The position numbers and the translations under genes were made by a program. A DNA stretch of 60,657 nucleotides from positions 1 to 60,657 of the forward strand of contig DASXYP010000108.1 in assembly GCA_036502405.1 (NCBI GenBank). Direction: 5' to 3'. Positions within the stretch are counted from its first letter, which is position 1. Each line of letters begins with the position of its first letter. This document shows positions 42,194-49,956 of the stretch, one piece after another. The DNA is from Chersky-806 sp036502405 (GTDB lineage: Bacteria; Actinomycetota; Acidimicrobiia; IMCC26256; JAENVU01). The notes beneath the pieces were generated by a model that saw only the letters and a program-made list of their open reading frames with translations, was not told where the DNA came from and ran no database searches.

Positions 42194-42607
42194 CTACGCG
42201 GGCGCGGCGCCGTCCGGGCCGGAACCGGGACCGCACTCGTCCCACGTCTCGCGCAGGACCGCGGGGCTGAAGTCCTCCTTGTGCACGTACTTCGCCGCGC
42301 CGCAGCTCCTGGCATCCTCGGGCAGGTCGTCGCGCGTGTACGTCGAGAGCAGGATCACGATCGTCCCCGGGCGTGCGTCGACGATGCGGCGCGTCGCCTC
42401 GAGCCCGTTGATGCCGGGGAGGTTGATGTCCATCAGCACGAGCTGGGGCTCGCGCTCGACGGCCGCAGTCACCGCTTCCTCGCCGGACGCGGCCTCGGCC
42501 ACGACGTCGAACCCGGGCGAGAGCGTGACGACGGTCCGGGCGACGTCGCGAAACGGCGCCTGGTCGTCGACGATCAGCACTCCGACGGTGGCCGTGGTCT
42601 CGATCAT
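42194..42607 (-). CDS. Single-domain response regulator (CheY-like)
   Basis: 137 residues from ATG 42607, with GAGGAGG just upstream. Receiver only: VLIVDDQAPFRD, phosphoacceptor Asp60 in LVLMDINLPGINGLEA, Thr/Ser in LLSTYTRDD, Lys in KYVHKEDFSP. There is no DNA-binding domain; the last 15 residues are glycine- and alanine-rich. It may relay phosphate or bind a protein partner. Convergent with the phytoene-desaturase-like gene (four bases apart). The 200 bases between it and the LuxR regulator show no gene; a longer open frame upstream is proline-rich and not supported by a ribosome site. Confidence 0.9.
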   Translation of the reverse strand: MIETTATVGVLIVDDQAPFRDVARTVVTLSPGFDVVAEAASGEEAVTAAVEREPQLVLMDINLPGINGLEATRRIVDARPGTIVILLSTYTRDDLPEDARSCGAAKYVHKEDFSPAVLRETWDECGPGSGPDGAAPA

Positions 42608-42807
42608 CGCCTCCTCGGCTGGCGCTGGCTCCCGCCGACGCTCGTCCGGTGACCGGCCTGCGGGGGCAGCAGTGGCGGGGTTCATGGTTCCCGCCGCCGC
42701 TCGCCCGGTGCCCGGGCCTGCGGCATTCGAGCGGTGGGGACCATGGCTCATCCTGACAGGACCGGGTGGCGCCGCCCAGCGTGCGCCCACCCGCGCCGCC
42801 AGTGGTG

Positions 42808-43485
42808 CTACCCCCCTCGAGCGCCGTCCTCGGCCAGGTAGAGCAGGACGGCCTTCACCCGGCGGTGGGCCTGGCGCTCCTCGGAGAGGCCGAGCTTGGC
42901 GAACAGCGAGCTGATGTGCTTCTCGACCGCGCGCTCGGAGAGGCCGAGGGCGGCGCCGACCGCGGCATTGTTCTTCCCCTGGGCGATCTCGGCGAGGACC
43001 TCACGCTCGCGCGGGGTCAGGTGCGCGAGCGGCGAGGTGCGGGCCCGGCTGCGTGCGTTGACCAGGACCTCGACGACCTTGGGATCGATCACCGAGCCCC
43101 CACGGGCGACCTCGCGGATCGCGCCGACGAGCTGGTCCGGATCGGAGATCCGCTCCTTGAGCAGGTAGGCCCGGCGCTCGGACCCGGCGTCGAGCAGCGC
43201 CAGCGCGTACGCGGGCTCGGCGTACTGCGAGAGCACGACGACCCCGAGCTCGGGGTGCGTCTCGCGCAGCCGGGTCGCCGCCTGCACGCCCTCGTCGCTG
43301 CCGGTGGGGGGCATGCGGATGTCGGTGACGACCACGTCGGGCGGATCGGCGTCGACCGTGTCGAGCAGTGAGGGGAGGTCCTCGACCAGGGCCACGATCT
43401 CGAGGTCCGGCTGGACGCCCAGGAGCTTGGCGATGCCCTCCCGCACCAGGAGCGAGTCCTCGGCCACCACCACCCGGATCGGCAC
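42808..43485 (-). CDS. NarL/LuxR-type response regulator
   Basis: 225 residues from GTG 43485. Receiver: VVVAEDSLLVREG, phosphoacceptor Asp55 in VVVTDIRMPP, Lys in AYLLKERISD. LuxR HTH at about 155-215: HLTPREREVLAEIAQGKNNAAVGAALGLSERAVEKHISSLFAKLGL. The receiver is clearly related to that of the cyclase fusion (shared TDIRMPPT--DEG, LSQY--P-YA, YLLK-R-SD and AIREVA-GGS). It is the likely cognate partner of the HisKA_3 kinase at 38619. Divergent from the PadR gene across a promoter region with a palindrome. Confidence 0.94.
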   Translation of the reverse strand: MPIRVVVAEDSLLVREGIAKLLGVQPDLEIVALVEDLPSLLDTVDADPPDVVVTDIRMPPTGSDEGVQAATRLRETHPELGVVVLSQYAEPAYALALLDAGSERRAYLLKERISDPDQLVGAIREVARGGSVIDPKVVEVLVNARSRARTSPLAHLTPREREVLAEIAQGKNNAAVGAALGLSERAVEKHISSLFAKLGLSEERQAHRRVKAVLLYLAEDGARGG

Positions 43486-43514
43486 GCCCTGCAGGCTACG
43501 GCGGGGAACGGGGC

Positions 43515-43546
43515 TTGCAACGCGAGCGATCGCGATATATCGTGAT
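43515..43546 (+). promoter_or_regulatory. PadR promoter with overlapping palindromic operator
   Basis: TTGCAA (43515-43520), 17-base spacer, TATCGT (43538-43543): a near-consensus sigma-70-type promoter. The perfect palindrome CGATATATCG (43533-43542) overlaps the -10 box; with flanks ATC and GAT it extends over 43529-43546 with one mismatched pair. The placement suggests autorepression by the PadR protein. Confidence 0.6.
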
Positions 43547-43701
43547 AACCGGAACGATTCTTCGAGCGGAAGTGAGCACGGATGTACGAGGCAGAACAGC
43601 ACGCACAGGAGCACCGGTCGCCCGGGGGCGACGGGCCGGACAGCCGGCGTGAGCGCCGGGGCCGGCGCAGGGCGCCACGATGGACGACGGAAGGGAACGC
43701 G

Positions 43702-44235
43702 ATGGACGAGCGAGGACCGGGACCGGGCGGACGCGGCGGTCGGGGCGGGCATCGCCGCGGCCACGGCGGGCCGCGCTGGGAGGGTCGCCGGCGCATGCGT
43801 CGGGGCGACATCCGCACCGCGCTGCTCGCGGCCCTGGCCGAGCAGCCGGGTCACGGCTACGACGTGATGCAGACCCTGGAGGACAAGACCGGCGGGGCCT
43901 GGCGACCGAGCCCGGGCTCGGTCTACCCGACGCTGCAGCTCCTCGAGGACGAGGGGCTGGCGCAGTCCGCCGAGCGGGACGGCAAGCGCGTGTACGAGAT
44001 CACGGAGGCCGGTCGGGCCGAGCTGGCCCGCCGGATCGAGGCCGCGGGCGGCACGCCGTGGGACCTCGCCGGCGCCAACGCCGCGGAGGGCAACGACCTG
44101 CGCGGCGCCCTGGCGCAGCTTCACCTCGCGGTGAAGCAGATCTCGATCGCGGCCGACCCGTCGCAAGTCGAGCGGGCAACGACGATCGTGCGCGACGCGC
44201 GCAAGAAGCTGTACCAGCTGCTCGCGGAGGACTGA
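43702..44235 (+). CDS. PadR-family transcriptional regulator
   Basis: 177 residues from ATG 43702, preceded by AAGGGA; an in-frame ATG at 43582 adds 40 residues of low-complexity sequence without a good ribosome site. The N-terminal 30 residues are rich in glycine, arginine and histidine (GRGGHRRGHGGPRWEG), a common tail in actinobacterial PadR proteins, possibly metal or nucleic-acid binding. The winged HTH follows: RRGDIRTALLAALAEQPGHGYDVM, then GGAWRPSPGSVYPTLQLLEDEGL and VYEITEAGRAEL. A C-terminal helix mediates dimerisation. A palindrome overlaps its promoter. A strong hairpin follows the gene. Confidence 0.9.
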   Translation: MDERGPGPGGRGGRGGHRRGHGGPRWEGRRRMRRGDIRTALLAALAEQPGHGYDVMQTLEDKTGGAWRPSPGSVYPTLQLLEDEGLAQSAERDGKRVYEITEAGRAELARRIEAAGGTPWDLAGANAAEGNDLRGALAQLHLAVKQISIAADPSQVERATTIVRDARKKLYQLLAED

Positions 44236-44289
44236 TCGCGAGTGACGGTCGTCTCGCACTCGTGAAACCCCGCCCGGTGCGTTGACCCC

Positions 44290-44323
44290 GGGGCCGGCCG
44301 CGGTCCAACACGCGGCCGGTCCC
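44290..44323 (+). terminator. Terminator-like hairpin after the PadR gene
   Basis: CCGGCCGCG (44294-44302) pairs with CGCGGCCGG (44311-44319), loop GTCCAACA. The stem extends outward with GGGG against TCCC (one G-T pair) to about 13 bp. It lies 55 bases after the PadR stop and lacks a T-run. Confidence 0.6.
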
Positions 44324-44383
44324 GACGCGCGCCCGGCTCGAGTGCGGCAACCGCTGAGCCGCGCGCGGCTCAGGTGACGTAGG

Positions 44384-44389
44384 TAGATT
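44384..44389 (+). promoter_or_regulatory. -10 box, leaderless promoter of the ferritin-like gene
   Basis: TAGATT, six bases before GTG 44396. Confidence 0.55.
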
Positions 44390-44395
44390 CCGGTC

Positions 44396-45184
44396 GTGCC
44401 GTTCGACATCGCGGACTACAAGCGCCGGACGGGTCCCGTCGTCTTCGACGACCTGGACCTCTCGCACTTCGAGGCGCAGCCGCTCGACCCGGACGTGCTG
44501 CGCTGCATCGGGGCGATGCACGACGTCGAGTACCACACCGTCTGCTACCTGCGTGACCTGCTCGTCACGCCCGCGCACGCCGACCCGGGGATCACGGCGT
44601 TCCTCACCTTCTGGAACCACGAGGAGCTCTGGCACGGCGAGGCGCTGGCCGCGGTCCTGCGGGCGCACGGACGGGTGGGCGGCGACTCGAGGATCGGGAC
44701 GCTGCGGCGCGGCCTCGGCGTGCGCGACCGCATCCGCCCGCTGGTCTCGCTCGTCGGCTCGACGCTCGCGGGCGACGACTTCGTCGCGCTGCACATGACG
44801 TGGGGCGCGATCAACGAGTCGTGCGCGCAGGCGAGCTACGGGCAGCTGGCGCGCCGGGCCGGAGACCCGGTCCTGACCGAGCTGATGCATCGCATCATGC
44901 GCCAGGAGGGCCGGCACCTGGACTTCTACGCGTCCGAGGCGGAGAAGCGCCTCCGCACGAGCCGACGCGCCCGGCGCCTCACCCGGTGGGCGCTGCGGTC
45001 CTTCTGGGCCCCGGTCGGCTCGGGGGTCGTCCCGCCCGCCGACATGCACTTCCTCTCGAGCTACCTGTTCGGCGACGACGACGGCCGGGCCTCGACCCGA
45101 CGGATCGACCGCCGGGTCCAGCGCCTCCCGGGCCTCGAGGACCTCACGCTCGTCGAGTCCGCGGTCATGGCCCTCGCCGCCTGA
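44396..45184 (+). CDS. Ferritin-like di-iron domain protein
   Basis: 262 residues from GTG 44396 behind a leaderless -10 box. A four-helix bundle with carboxylate/histidine motifs: MHDVEYHTVCYL (Glu45), FWNHEELWHGEALA (Glu76, Glu77 and His80), HMTWGAINESCAQASYGQL (Glu in the third helix), and MRQEGRHLDFYASEAEKRL (E-x2-H). The pair of E-x2-H motifs is what holds a di-iron centre in acyl-ACP desaturases, AurF-like N-oxygenases and ferritins. The length and motif spacing suggest an oxygenase or desaturase-like role rather than iron storage. Substrate unknown; no electron-transfer gene adjoins it. Confidence 0.82.
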   Translation: MPFDIADYKRRTGPVVFDDLDLSHFEAQPLDPDVLRCIGAMHDVEYHTVCYLRDLLVTPAHADPGITAFLTFWNHEELWHGEALAAVLRAHGRVGGDSRIGTLRRGLGVRDRIRPLVSLVGSTLAGDDFVALHMTWGAINESCAQASYGQLARRAGDPVLTELMHRIMRQEGRHLDFYASEAEKRLRTSRRARRLTRWALRSFWAPVGSGVVPPADMHFLSSYLFGDDDGRASTRRIDRRVQRLPGLEDLTLVESAVMALAA

Positions 45185-45253
45185 GCGGTCCACCATCTCG
45201 TCGCGTCGGCGCGTGATCGGGCGTCATCGGAGGCACCAGCGGGGGAGTGGGGA

Positions 45254-46090
45254 TCAGTGGGCGCGCTCGGTGCGGTCGAGGGCGGCGGTCGGGTCGTCGT
45301 GGAGGTCGGCGCGGAGGAAGTCCAGCGTCTCGGGGAGGGCGACCACGAGCTGCTCGAGCCGCTGGCGGGCGACCTCGACGGTGCCGCTCGAGCAGTCGAG
45401 CACGTGCCCGCCCCGCCGGCGGCCCTCGTCGACGACGTGGAAGTGGTAGCCAGGCACGTCGAAGCGCGCCGCGTACTCGGGTGACCAGAAGCCGACGAGC
45501 GTGCCCCGCACGTCCTCGAGCTCCCACTCGGCCTGGTGTGTGGTCGCGTCCACGAGGGGAGTGCCTTCCGGGACCCTGCACGCGGCCCGTACGTGCATCG
45601 ACGGGAACACGCCCGTGACCCGGAAGGCGAAGAAGTGGTTCTCGGAGTCCCGTCGGCCGTCGAGCGCCGCGCAGAGCCGGTCCAGCGAGTCCACCGGAGG
45701 GACGGTCCCGACCTCGTCGGCCGAGAAGCGCGTGATGACCGCGTAGGGGCTCAGGACGTCGTCGTCGACCTCGAGCAGCTCACCGTCGCTCCGGACGCGG
45801 GCGAAGACGCCGTCGAGCGCGATCAGCTCGCCGTCGAGGCCCTCGAACGTGCCGAGACCGAAGTCGCCGTGCTCGCGCAACGTCCCCACCCGCACCGCGC
45901 CCTCGTACACCCCCTCGACCAGCGCGCCCACGGTCGAGACCTGGAACAGCGTCTGGTGCTCGACGTCGAGCAGATCAGCCAACGCGGTCGCGACGAGGTG
46001 GCGCACCGGCTCGCCGGTCGCCGCGCTCCGGGCCTGGAGCGCGTCCCACAGCCCGGCCGGGATCCGGCAGTGCAGCTCGTGGTCGCGCAT
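45254..46090 (-). CDS. Alpha-acetolactate decarboxylase with an extra N-terminal helix-type domain
   Basis: 278 residues from ATG 46090. Residues about 48-270 are acetolactate decarboxylase: TLFQVSTVGALVEGVYEGAV, LREHGDFGLGTFEGLDGELIALDG, and the zinc-binding GYHFHVVDEGRRRGGHVLD with its three histidines. The family converts acetolactate to acetoin. Residues 1-45 (MRDHELHCRIPAGLWDALQ, then ATGEPVRHLVATALADLL) are not part of the normal enzyme and look like a ribbon-helix-helix or similar small DNA- or protein-binding domain. It is the last gene of an operon with split-barrel/UbiA proteins, an unusual setting; no acetolactate synthase gene is near. Confidence 0.85.
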   Translation of the reverse strand: MRDHELHCRIPAGLWDALQARSAATGEPVRHLVATALADLLDVEHQTLFQVSTVGALVEGVYEGAVRVGTLREHGDFGLGTFEGLDGELIALDGVFARVRSDGELLEVDDDVLSPYAVITRFSADEVGTVPPVDSLDRLCAALDGRRDSENHFFAFRVTGVFPSMHVRAACRVPEGTPLVDATTHQAEWELEDVRGTLVGFWSPEYAARFDVPGYHFHVVDEGRRRGGHVLDCSSGTVEVARQRLEQLVVALPETLDFLRADLHDDPTAALDRTERAH

Positions 46091-46102
46091 CGACGCCTCA
46101 GC

Positions 46103-46795
46103 TCACGCGGACGGGAGCCGGACCTCGGCGGTGAGCATCCCCGTCTCGGGCCGCAGCTCGATCGTGCCGTCGAGCGCGGCGACGCCCTGCTCGAGGGTGG
46201 CGTGGTTCGGCGCCGCGTCGGACCAGCCCGCGGCGTACACGATCACCCGGGCTGCGTCACCGTCACGGTCGACCGAGATCTTGAGCTCGTCGGCCCGCTT
46301 CGCGAGGGTCGCGGCCAGCTCCTGGACGACCCGGAGGACGGCGAGCGCCTCGCGCGGGCTCACCGGGTGGCCGAGGTCGATGCCGGTGACCTCCGCGTAG
46401 GTGCCGACCTCTTCCCGCATCAGCTCGAGCTCCAGCGCGATCGCCGCGCCGAGGTCCGCGCCGACGTTCACGCCCGGGCCGTTCGCGCTGGGGAGCGTCG
46501 GCGTCCCCGCCAACCGGCTCTGCCGCAGCCGCTCCAGCTGCCACAGGCCGTTGGCGCGGGTGTCGCCCGAGCCGCGGAGCTTGGCGGTGAGCTCTGCGTT
46601 GGAGCGGTGCTGTTCGGACAGCTCCTGGCGCAGGGTCGACACCCGCGTCTCCAGGTGCTGCGTGGACCGGCGGGCGTCGTCGAGGTCGTGCTGCTCGGAC
46701 GCGACCTGCGCGCGCAGGCGCCGGATCCAGACCGCGGCGACCACCACCACGATCACGATCGCCGCAGCCGCGGCGATGGCGACGATCCAGGTCAC
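46103..46795 (-). CDS. Membrane-anchored coiled-coil protein with degenerate HATPase-like C-terminus
   Basis: 230 residues from GTG 46795, three bases after the UbiA fusion gene. One N-terminal membrane helix (residues about 4-24, IVAIAAAAAIVIVVVVAAVW) precedes a coiled coil (about 28-75, RLRAQVASEQHDLDDARR and onward). The C-terminal part reads AVLRVVQELAATLAKRADELKISVDRDGDAARVIVYAAG, then LEQGVAALDGTIELRPETGM. This resembles a histidine-kinase ATPase domain in layout (N-box-like helix, late G-x-L-x-x-GVAALGG-like turn) but lacks the key Asn and Gly residues. It may be a pseudokinase or scaffold; that reading is inference. Confidence 0.65.
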   Translation of the reverse strand: MTWIVAIAAAAAIVIVVVVAAVWIRRLRAQVASEQHDLDDARRSTQHLETRVSTLRQELSEQHRSNAELTAKLRGSGDTRANGLWQLERLRQSRLAGTPTLPSANGPGVNVGADLGAAIALELELMREEVGTYAEVTGIDLGHPVSPREALAVLRVVQELAATLAKRADELKISVDRDGDAARVIVYAAGWSDAAPNHATLEQGVAALDGTIELRPETGMLTAEVRLPSA

Positions 46796-46798
46796 CGG

Positions 46799-48121
46799 TC
46801 AGCCGACCAGCGCGTCGATGATGTAGCCGAGCACGAGGAGCAGTCCGGTGAACAGGTGGAGCGCGATGTTCGTCTGCATCACCGGCATGAGCGCGTACGG
46901 GTTCCCGTAGGACGACCGCAGCCCCCGCACGACCTTGAGGGCCATCGGTGCCGTGAGCAGGCCCAGCAGCGTCCACCACGGGGTGATGCCGAGCGGCGGG
47001 CCGAGGGCGATGAGCACGAACGCCGCCCCGACCATGATCTCGTAGGCGGTGATGACTCTGGACTCGGGCCACCGCACGATCAGGGTGCGCTTCCCGACCG
47101 CCTCGTCGCCCGCCCGGTCCGGGATCTGGTTCACGTACAGGACCAGAGCGATCAGCAGCGCGACCGGGAGCGAGATGTAGAGCGCCTCCCAGCTCCACTC
47201 CTGCGCGCACACGAAGTACGCGCCGAGCGTCATCACCGGACCGAACCCGAGCGCGGTCACGGGCTCGCCGAGCCCGCGGTGGACGAGCCGGAACGGCGGC
47301 GCGGTGTACGCGAGGCTCAGCGCGACGCCGACGGCGCCGATCGCGAGGAGCCACCAGCCGCGCTCGGCCGCGAGGAACACCCCGAGCCCGACGGCGATCG
47401 CGTAGAACCCGACACAGGCCGCGACCATGCCCCGGCGGCTGACGAGCCCGTACTGCAGCACCCGCGAGCCTCCGCTGAACGGGGTCGGGGTGACGTTGGC
47501 CGCGTCGGCCCCGCTCGCGTCGTCGAACAGGTCGTTGGCGATGTTGAGCCCGAGGTGCACCGCGCACCCCGCCACGAGGGCCAGGAGCCACCAGCCGAGA
47601 GCGAACGCGTGGTTCGCCCCCGCGACCGCCCCACCCAGCGCGATCGGCACGATCGTCGCGGTGAGGAACGGCAGGCGGGTGGCGAGGAAGAACGTCCACC
47701 AGCGGGAGAGGCGCGGCTTGCCGCCGACCTCGTCGAGGTACTCGTGCGCGACGGGGACGCTGCGCTCGGCGTACTCGAAGAACGGCACGTCGGCTTCGTC
47801 CCACCCGGTGGCGCGCGTGGCGCGCACCTGCAGCCCGTCGCCGGTCGGCTCCGCCGGTCCCCAGACGTTGATGTAGCGCCGCTCGTCGTAGCCGACGCCC
47901 GACTGGGGCCGGATGTGGCTGAACGTGACGCACACCTCGGCGCCGGCCGGCGGCCGGGCCTCGGGTGCGAGCGGCCCGAGGCTCAGCGTCGCGTGCTCGG
48001 GATCAGTGACAAATGCGGCCGCGACGCTGGCCGGGTACCCGTCGGCGTCGACGTACGAGACGATCGCGTGCGAGTACCCCTCGGCGCGCCGGAGGGCGGT
48101 GGGCAGCTCGAGCTCCGCCAT
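46799..48121 (-). CDS. Fusion of an FMN split-barrel (PNPOx-like) domain to a UbiA/MenA-type prenyltransferase
   Basis: 440 residues from ATG 48121, which shares one base with the stop of the upstream gene (TGATG). Residues 1 to about 135 have the split-barrel pattern AIVSYVDADGYPASVAAAFVTD, ATLSLGP, EVCVTFSHIRP and YINVWGPAE. Residues about 140-440 are a membrane prenyltransferase: RWWTFFLATRLPFLTATIVPIALGG, the first aspartate motif NIANDLFDDASGAD (residues about 193-206), SRVLQYGL, and the second motif NQIPDRAGDEAVGKRTL. The MenA-like features suggest menaquinone-type prenylation, but the fused flavin-type domain is not normal for MenA. Its operon has a second split-barrel protein upstream. 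Confidence 0.9.
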   Translation of the reverse strand: MAELELPTALRRAEGYSHAIVSYVDADGYPASVAAAFVTDPEHATLSLGPLAPEARPPAGAEVCVTFSHIRPQSGVGYDERRYINVWGPAEPTGDGLQVRATRATGWDEADVPFFEYAERSVPVAHEYLDEVGGKPRLSRWWTFFLATRLPFLTATIVPIALGGAVAGANHAFALGWWLLALVAGCAVHLGLNIANDLFDDASGADAANVTPTPFSGGSRVLQYGLVSRRGMVAACVGFYAIAVGLGVFLAAERGWWLLAIGAVGVALSLAYTAPPFRLVHRGLGEPVTALGFGPVMTLGAYFVCAQEWSWEALYISLPVALLIALVLYVNQIPDRAGDEAVGKRTLIVRWPESRVITAYEIMVGAAFVLIALGPPLGITPWWTLLGLLTAPMALKVVRGLRSSYGNPYALMPVMQTNIALHLFTGLLLVLGYIIDALVG

Positions 48122-48621
48122 CAGCCGAGCTCCGCCAGCTCGAAGACCTGCGGCGCGACCGCGGTGTCGCCACCGGGCCAGAGCTGCACCCGGCGCGGCG
48201 TGATCTGGATGATCGAGCGCTCGAAGAACAGCGGGATCCCGAAGCGCTTCTTCACGAAGCTGTCGATCACGGGCTCCTTGGCCCGCCAGAGCGGGAGCAG
48301 CGCCTCCCAACCCTCGTGGAGGTCGTCCTCGATCACGACCGCGTCACCCTGGACGGTGGCGCGGGCGAAGGGTTCGGCCGGGACGCCCACCGGATCGGTG
48401 AGCGCGACCGAGACCTTCGGGTTGGCCTTGATGTGGCGCAGCTTGCGCGAGAAGAGCACCGCGGACGTCATGAAGATGTGGCGACCGTCGTAGAGCGGGA
48501 TCAGCGGGTAGGTGACCGGCCGGCCCGCATCCGTGACGACGGTCAGCTCCGCGACGAGCGCGACGTCGAGCAGGGCCTCCACCGGCGCGGGCAGGACTCC
48601 TCGAGACTCGGGTTGGCTCAT
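48121..48621 (-). CDS. Pyridoxamine 5'-phosphate oxidase-like (FMN/F420 split-barrel) protein
   Basis: 166 residues from ATG 48621, preceded by GGAGGAG. Split-barrel features: VAELTVVTDAGRPVTYPLIPLYDGRHIFMTSAV, SRKLRHIKANPKVSVALTDP, and FARATVQGDAVVIEDD. The KLRHI-NPKVS element is the usual flavin phosphate contact. First gene of the operon with the PNPOx-UbiA fusion (one-base overlap), the membrane coiled-coil protein and the decarboxylase. It probably binds FMN, heme or F420. The pairing of two split-barrel proteins suggests a flavin-linked reaction on a prenylated or quinone substrate. Confidence 0.85.
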   Translation of the reverse strand: MSQPESRGVLPAPVEALLDVALVAELTVVTDAGRPVTYPLIPLYDGRHIFMTSAVLFSRKLRHIKANPKVSVALTDPVGVPAEPFARATVQGDAVVIEDDLHEGWEALLPLWRAKEPVIDSFVKKRFGIPLFFERSIIQITPRRVQLWPGGDTAVAPQVFELAELG

Positions 48622-48707
48622 CGGCTCCTCCACTCCTCACCCCGGTCGTCGTCACGTCGCGGCACGGTCCGGACCGTAGCCAATCCTCGGGGTCGCTCCG
48701 GCATCCA

Positions 48708-48738
48708 CACTTCGTGCCCGGTCCTGCCTGCGCTCACG
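48708..48738 (-). repeat. Dispersed 31-bp repeat, copy B
   Basis: Intergenic counterpart of 20182-20212, matching at 27 of 31 positions; both ends are identical and the centre differs. On the minus strand it would encode SAGRTGHEV, but no gene uses it here. Confidence 0.5.
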
Positions 48739-48763
48739 TGGTCGCTCGGGACGGCGAACCGGG

Positions 48764-49912
48764 TCATGTGAGCCGCGCCACGGCTCGGAGCAGGCGATCG
48801 ACGTCGTCCGCGGTCGTGTAGCAGGAGATCCCGGCCCGGACCGCGCCACCGCGCGCGGCGAGCCGGAGCGCGGCCATGGCCTCGACCGCGTAGTAGTGCC
48901 CGCCCCAGACCGCGATCCGCTCGGCCGCGAGCGCAGCCGCGACGTCGTCGGGCGTGCGGCCGGCCACGGAGAAGCAGACCGTCGGCGTCCGGTCCTCGAG
49001 GTCCCGCGGCCCGTGGACCTCGACCCCTGCGAGGGCCAGGAGACCGTCGAGCAGTGGCGCGAAGAGCTCGGCCTCGGACTTCGCGAGGGTCTCCATGCCG
49101 GTGGTGAGCAGGAACTCGGCCGCCGCGTGGGTGCCGGCGATCGCCTCGTACGCCGGGGTGCCGGTCTCCCAGCGTTCGGGCGGGGTGGACGGCGCGGGAC
49201 GCACCTTGTAGGGCGTGAGGCCGGTTCGCAGCTCCGGGGTGAGCCAGAGCACGCCGGCGTGCGGGCCGTACCACTTGTACGGCGAGGTGGCGAGGGCGTC
49301 GCAATGCAGCGCGCCGACGTCGATCGCCCGGTGCGGGGCGAGGTGCACCGCGTCCACGAAGACCCGGGCACCCGCGGCGTGCGCGGCGTCGGCCACCGCG
49401 GTCACGTCCGGGATCGTCCCGAGCGCGTTCGAGGCGCCGGTGATCGCCACCCACCGGGTGCGGGGCCCGATCCGCTCGGTGATGCGCTCGACCGGCAGCC
49501 GCCCGCTCGCGGTGTCGAACGGCGCGAGGTGCATGGTGGCCCCGGCGTCATCCGCGGCGAGCCGCCATGGCGTCACGTTCGCATCGTGGTCGAGCTGCGT
49601 GCCGAGCACCTCGTCGCCCGGCTCGAGCGTCCGGCCCACGGCGCGGGTGAACGCGAGCGTCATCGTGGTCATGTTCGGTCCGAAGACGATCCCCCCGGCG
49701 TCCGCGCCGAAGAGCCGGGCGACGGTCTCGCGCGCGTCGTCCACCAAGTGCCCGGTCTCGATGCTCGCGGCGAAGCGTCCACCGCTGTTCGCGTTGGTGC
49801 CGCCTTCGAGGTGGTGGCGCACCGCGCCGATCGCGGTGTCGACCATCTGCGTCCCGGCCGGCCCGTCGAAGCGGGCCCAGCCGTCACGCACACCGGGGAA
49901 GCGATCGCGCAC
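48764..49912 (-). CDS. Cysteine desulfurase-like class V aminotransferase
   Basis: 382 residues from GTG 49912 with a leaderless -10 box. PLP-enzyme pattern: FDGPAGTQMVDTAIGAV, VFGPNMTTMTLAFTRAVGR, QLDHDANVTPW, VDAVHLAPHRAIDV (aspartate that holds the pyridine), and CDALATSPYKWYGPHAGVLW with the Schiff-base lysine. This is the subgroup called cysteine desulfurase-like proteins; the reactive cysteine loop of SufS or IscS is not obvious near the C-terminus. It could act on another amino compound. Monocistronic, since the next gene upstream on this strand is a GH26-type glycosidase. Confidence 0.92.
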   Translation of the reverse strand: MRDRFPGVRDGWARFDGPAGTQMVDTAIGAVRHHLEGGTNANSGGRFAASIETGHLVDDARETVARLFGADAGGIVFGPNMTTMTLAFTRAVGRTLEPGDEVLGTQLDHDANVTPWRLAADDAGATMHLAPFDTASGRLPVERITERIGPRTRWVAITGASNALGTIPDVTAVADAAHAAGARVFVDAVHLAPHRAIDVGALHCDALATSPYKWYGPHAGVLWLTPELRTGLTPYKVRPAPSTPPERWETGTPAYEAIAGTHAAAEFLLTTGMETLAKSEAELFAPLLDGLLALAGVEVHGPRDLEDRTPTVCFSVAGRTPDDVAAALAAERIAVWGGHYYAVEAMAALRLAARGGAVRAGISCYTTADDVDRLLRAVARLT

Positions 49913-49918
49913 CCCCGC

Positions 49919-49924
49919 AGAGTA
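49919..49924 (-). promoter_or_regulatory. -10 box, leaderless promoter of the desulfurase-like gene
   Basis: TACTCT on the minus strand, six bases before GTG 49912. Confidence 0.55.
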
Positions 49925-49956
49925 CCCAGGCGTCGCGCAACACCGTCTGGCCTGCG

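Noticed and set aside
43582..43701. N-terminal extension of the PadR protein from ATG 43582
   Set aside because: Without a good ribosome site and of low complexity; ATG 43702 has AAGGGA. Kept as an alternative in the gene entry.
45536..48493. 985-codon open frame on the plus strand opposite the UbiA and decarboxylase operon
   Set aside because: Low-complexity Arg/Asp/Glu-rich shadow; the minus-strand frames hold recognisable proteins.
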